Shown piece by piece: positions 61,076 through 64,000 of a DNA stretch of 64,000 nucleotides. Made by a program: the position numbers and the translations under genes. The notes under the pieces are model-generated. The model saw nothing but the letters and a program-made list of their open reading frames with translations, did no database searches and was not told the origin of the DNA. Source of the stretch: Podarcis raffonei (Eukaryota > Chordata > Lepidosauria > Squamata > Lacertidae); NCBI RefSeq assembly GCF_027172205.1, contig NC_070605.1:49253804-49317803 (forward strand), read 5' to 3'. The stretch's first letter is position 1; every line of letters begins with the position of its first letter.

Positions 61076-63187
61076 CTTGAAGCGAAATGTGAATAAATTA
61101 ATGAAACGAAATTTAATAAATTAACTCAATGGACTGTGAACAATGACATTCCACCATGTACTGATTTATTATAATCCTTTTCATATCACAAGCAAAGTGA
61201 CTGTGTTGAAAGTGCTTGCCATCCAACCTGAAAATACATCACCCAAATGTTAGCTTCTATGAGCCTTGGCATGGTTTTCTGTAGATAATCCACACAGACT
61301 TATTTTCTGTACTAGTTTCATGGTAGGTTTAATGGCCTTTCCCCATTCTCAAAGCACTAAACATGAGTACTATTTCCCTCAACCGGCATTAGGGGATTGG
61401 TGTTCGACTGGATGACCCTTGGAGTCCATTCTCACTCTGCAGTTCTAGGATTCTCAATATACAGTAAGGCTGTAATGCATATGCAAATCTCCCTCCATTC
61501 TAATATTCATTCTAATATTCAACCATGGACTTATCCACACTTACATTTCCTCTGCTTGTTCTAGGCATGGTCCACGCTTTAAAGCTCTATGTCCGAGCAC
61601 CCCACCCTTTTTTGCTCCAGAGCCTTTCCCTGCAAAACTCCACTCTTTAAAGCTCAGTTGGAACAAATGGCAATCCGTGGAAAAGCCAAATTGATATTTG
61701 CTCTGATGGAGCGCTCAAAAAGCAGGTTTTTGTGGGGAAAGCTCAGGGGCAAAAATACACCCATGCTCAGACACAGAGCTGGGTTGGGAAAGAGTGGGGG
61801 GAAAGGTAAGTGTGGCTAAGCCCTAGGCCCCTCTGCAAAGGAAGACAGAAATGCCTAGGCAACTGGAGAACTCTCCCTCTCTTCAAGATCAGTGCAGCAA
61901 CTTGTATCTTTTATGACTGTAAGGTTTGTTAATAGCCACAGAAGAAATGAATATTAAAGATACAGGTCTTTGTTTTCAGGGCCAGAGGATATTTGCTTCA
62001 AAATAACACATGATATTACAACTCATGGTTCTTATGCATGAATGGCTACATTTAGTTTGAACCGTGTGTGTTCCAACAGGGTATCTATTTATATGAAGAA
62101 AGAAGACTCAACTGAAAGCACTTAATGTCTTCTTAATGAATATAGAAGTTGTGTTTTTGCTTTTGTTTTGTACAACATGCTGGGAATAGTTGTTACCAGC
62201 TCTGACTTTTAAAGCCCTAAACAGGTTGTAACCCAGTTATCTTAGGGATCACTTGCAACCATACCAGACTACCCATTTCATGAAAGCTATGCCAGATGCC
62301 CTGATGTGATGCCTGCAGCCAAGCACAAGAATCAGGGCCTCCTGCCTATCATGCTTCTGCCTATCATGGTTTTCAATTTTGGAGGAATTTAAATTTAAAA
62401 GAATTTAAAAGACCTGTCAATGCGCATTTTAAAAAATGCCATTTGGAGAGTAGAGCATGATGCTGGGTGCTGGTTTGAAGTAACTGGATATTGTCCTAAA
62501 AGGTGCTACAGAAATTTCTTAAACAAAGAAATATATTCTTGCATGCCACTAGTCAGACATTTCAATCAATTTAATTTATTTTTTCCCAAACCAGGGGGTA
62601 CTAACATCTAGGAAAAAAGTAACATAATATTGTAATTATCAAGGTGAAATGAGAATTAAATGGGAAATCATCTTCATTAATCTGTAAATCCTGTTAATTG
62701 TGTATGTTCCTGGGTAACATCTCTAGGTATGGATACATTTTCCCAATTTTGATTTATTTTTTTTAAAGGAAGTCTAAAGAGTTCAAAGCTGAAATACAAG
62801 TAAGCAGCCTTGATGATACAGCACTTCTGGTATCTATAAGCAGCAAAAAGGGTAATGATATATAAAGGGCCTGACCAATATAGAAAGGGATAATTATTCA
62901 TGGGGTGTTTGGACAAGTTAAGTGGATAACAACACATTGTTACATTAGCACTTCAAAAAGGATTTGATAAAAGAATACAGTGTCTGTAGCATAAGGCTAT
63001 AGACACAATGTAAGACTAACATTTATGGGAGCTGTTTTAATACATCCACTGCAAGTCACATGTGAAATCAGGTGCATTTGTCTCCATATCAGAGCAATGT
63101 CACAGTTTTGCTAGCTGTGGCTAGATCTCCTCCCACCACATATACTAACAATGTGATATTTAAACAGAAGTTAGAAAGACTACTTAC
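61076..63187 (-). other. TMPRSS15: TMPRSS15 CUB1-MAM intron (2.1 kb)
   Basis: It holds a SINE 3' half at 61386-61460 and a weak LINE-tail-like stretch at about 62205-62400 (AAGCCCTAAACAGG...). Nothing else is recognisable. Intron 60263-60925 likewise shows no element that I can name. Confidence 0.5.
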
Positions 63188-63313
63188 CTGTCAGTTCACT
63201 TGTGTTAAATGCAGTGTAGGTTGCATTAAAGCCATTATAATTTTCAGCGTAGTCTGTAACAAATTCTACAGTGGCTTTATTAGAAAATATGTAAATTGTA
63301 CCAGGATCAGAAC
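63188..63313 (-). CDS. TMPRSS15: TMPRSS15 exon: end of CUB1
   Basis: It encodes GSDPGTIYIFSNKATVEF through TAFNTSELT, matching human CUB1 (NPGTIRIFSN, GFNATYTAFNSSEL). The donor at the low end is GTAAGT. Two acceptors in the same frame lie 12 nt apart. The one chosen aligns with human without a gap; the upstream one would start the exon at 63325 and add GFFS. Confidence 0.9.
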
Positions 63314-63325
63314 CTGAGAAGAAAC

Positions 63326-64000
63326 CTACAAAGAAAGAGATGGCAAAGATATCTAAAGGGTATAATGCCACATACATGCAAATAATCCAAATCAGTAGTC
63401 TTCAGTTTACAGAAAAGTGAGCCCAAAAGTGAGCCTAAACACTTATGCTTTTTCTACTATTACCCATTTGTATACCTAAAAATGAATGGAGTTGCTCATA
63501 TTTAAGCATCAAACTGTGAGTAAGATTACAATTTGCCATTGGAATAGTTTCTGCCCTCATAAGAGTGTTATCCTAGAATATATCAGATTATCTTCTAGAA
63601 TCTCATGATGAAAATAGACAGCAATTTATAATTAGAATTAGAAACACCATTGACTCGTAACTTCATGGAAAACAAACAAATCATTTATATGACATTGACA
63701 CATGAAGAGTTCAGCATTATTGTGGGCACTGGTTCCCCATGGCTTTGGGCATATAGTAGTGGTTGACTTCTGCATAATCAGAACTTCAACTAACAGAGGC
63801 TTTGCATGTGGTTAGAAGTGCAACCTGGAATGCTTTTAAGCAGAGATACTGCAACAAGTGTTGTGCTTTCATCCGCAGGAAGAGTATAAGTTGGACATTG
63901 CATTTATTATAATAGCAATTCTTACTTCTCTTAGAACTTTTGGAAAATGCAAATGGGACACATAAAGGTGTGATCAACTAAAAGCCTATTGAACTGACTA
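63326..64000 (-). other. TMPRSS15: Start of the next TMPRSS15 intron, cut by the window edge
   Basis: No further coding exon for the first half of CUB1 is visible before the window ends. The sequence is AT-rich with no named repeat. Confidence 0.55.

Overview
The window is vertebrate genomic DNA, almost certainly from a squamate reptile and probably a lizard. The evidence is the repeats: a tRNA-headed, BovB-tailed Sauria-type SINE, the 3' end of a BovB LINE, CR1/L2-like LINE tails, CORE-SINEs, tRNA-Lys-derived SINE copies, and many small hAT and Tigger-like MITEs. These families are named from memory of their sequences, not from a database search.

Two protein-coding genes lie tail to tail, in the same order and orientation as on human chromosome 21. 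CHODL (chondrolectin) is on the + strand and complete: a CpG-rich promoter with a TATA box (about 3400-3860), a first coding exon at 4264-4360, an 18.5 kb first intron, and six further coding exons between 22814 and 29405. TMPRSS15 (enteropeptidase) is on the - strand. Its last 17 coding exons run from 63313 down to a stop codon at 31322. They encode the end of CUB1, the MAM domain, CUB2, the second LDL-receptor class A module, the SRCR domain and the whole serine protease domain. The SEA domain, first LDLRA module and first part of CUB1 must lie beyond position 64000.

All 24 coding exons join in a consistent reading frame, and I found no in-frame stop or frameshift, so both genes look functional. 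The enteropeptidase protease domain is 235 residues, the human length, with His, Asp and Ser at the human positions, an S1 Asp and a basic exosite (K-R-T-K). CHODL carries a 48-nt, frame-preserving exon at 24557-24604 that I do not find in the human canonical protein as I remember it.

Region by region: 1-3400 is upstream intergenic DNA with repeats; 3400-4360 is the CHODL promoter and exon 1; 4361-22813 is CHODL intron 1, full of nested transposon fossils; 22814-29405 holds the other CHODL exons; 29406-31321 is the shared tail region; 31322-63313 is TMPRSS15, with introns holding SINEs, MITEs and three solo-LTR-like fossils (one further solo LTR lies in CHODL intron 1 and belongs to the same family as one of these). 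I found no RNA gene, CRISPR array, operon or other prokaryote-type system, and no convincing undescribed system. The most useful leads are small: the extra CHODL exon, a GC-AG intron and tandem splice acceptors in TMPRSS15, and a hairpin repeat filling much of a 243-bp intron.
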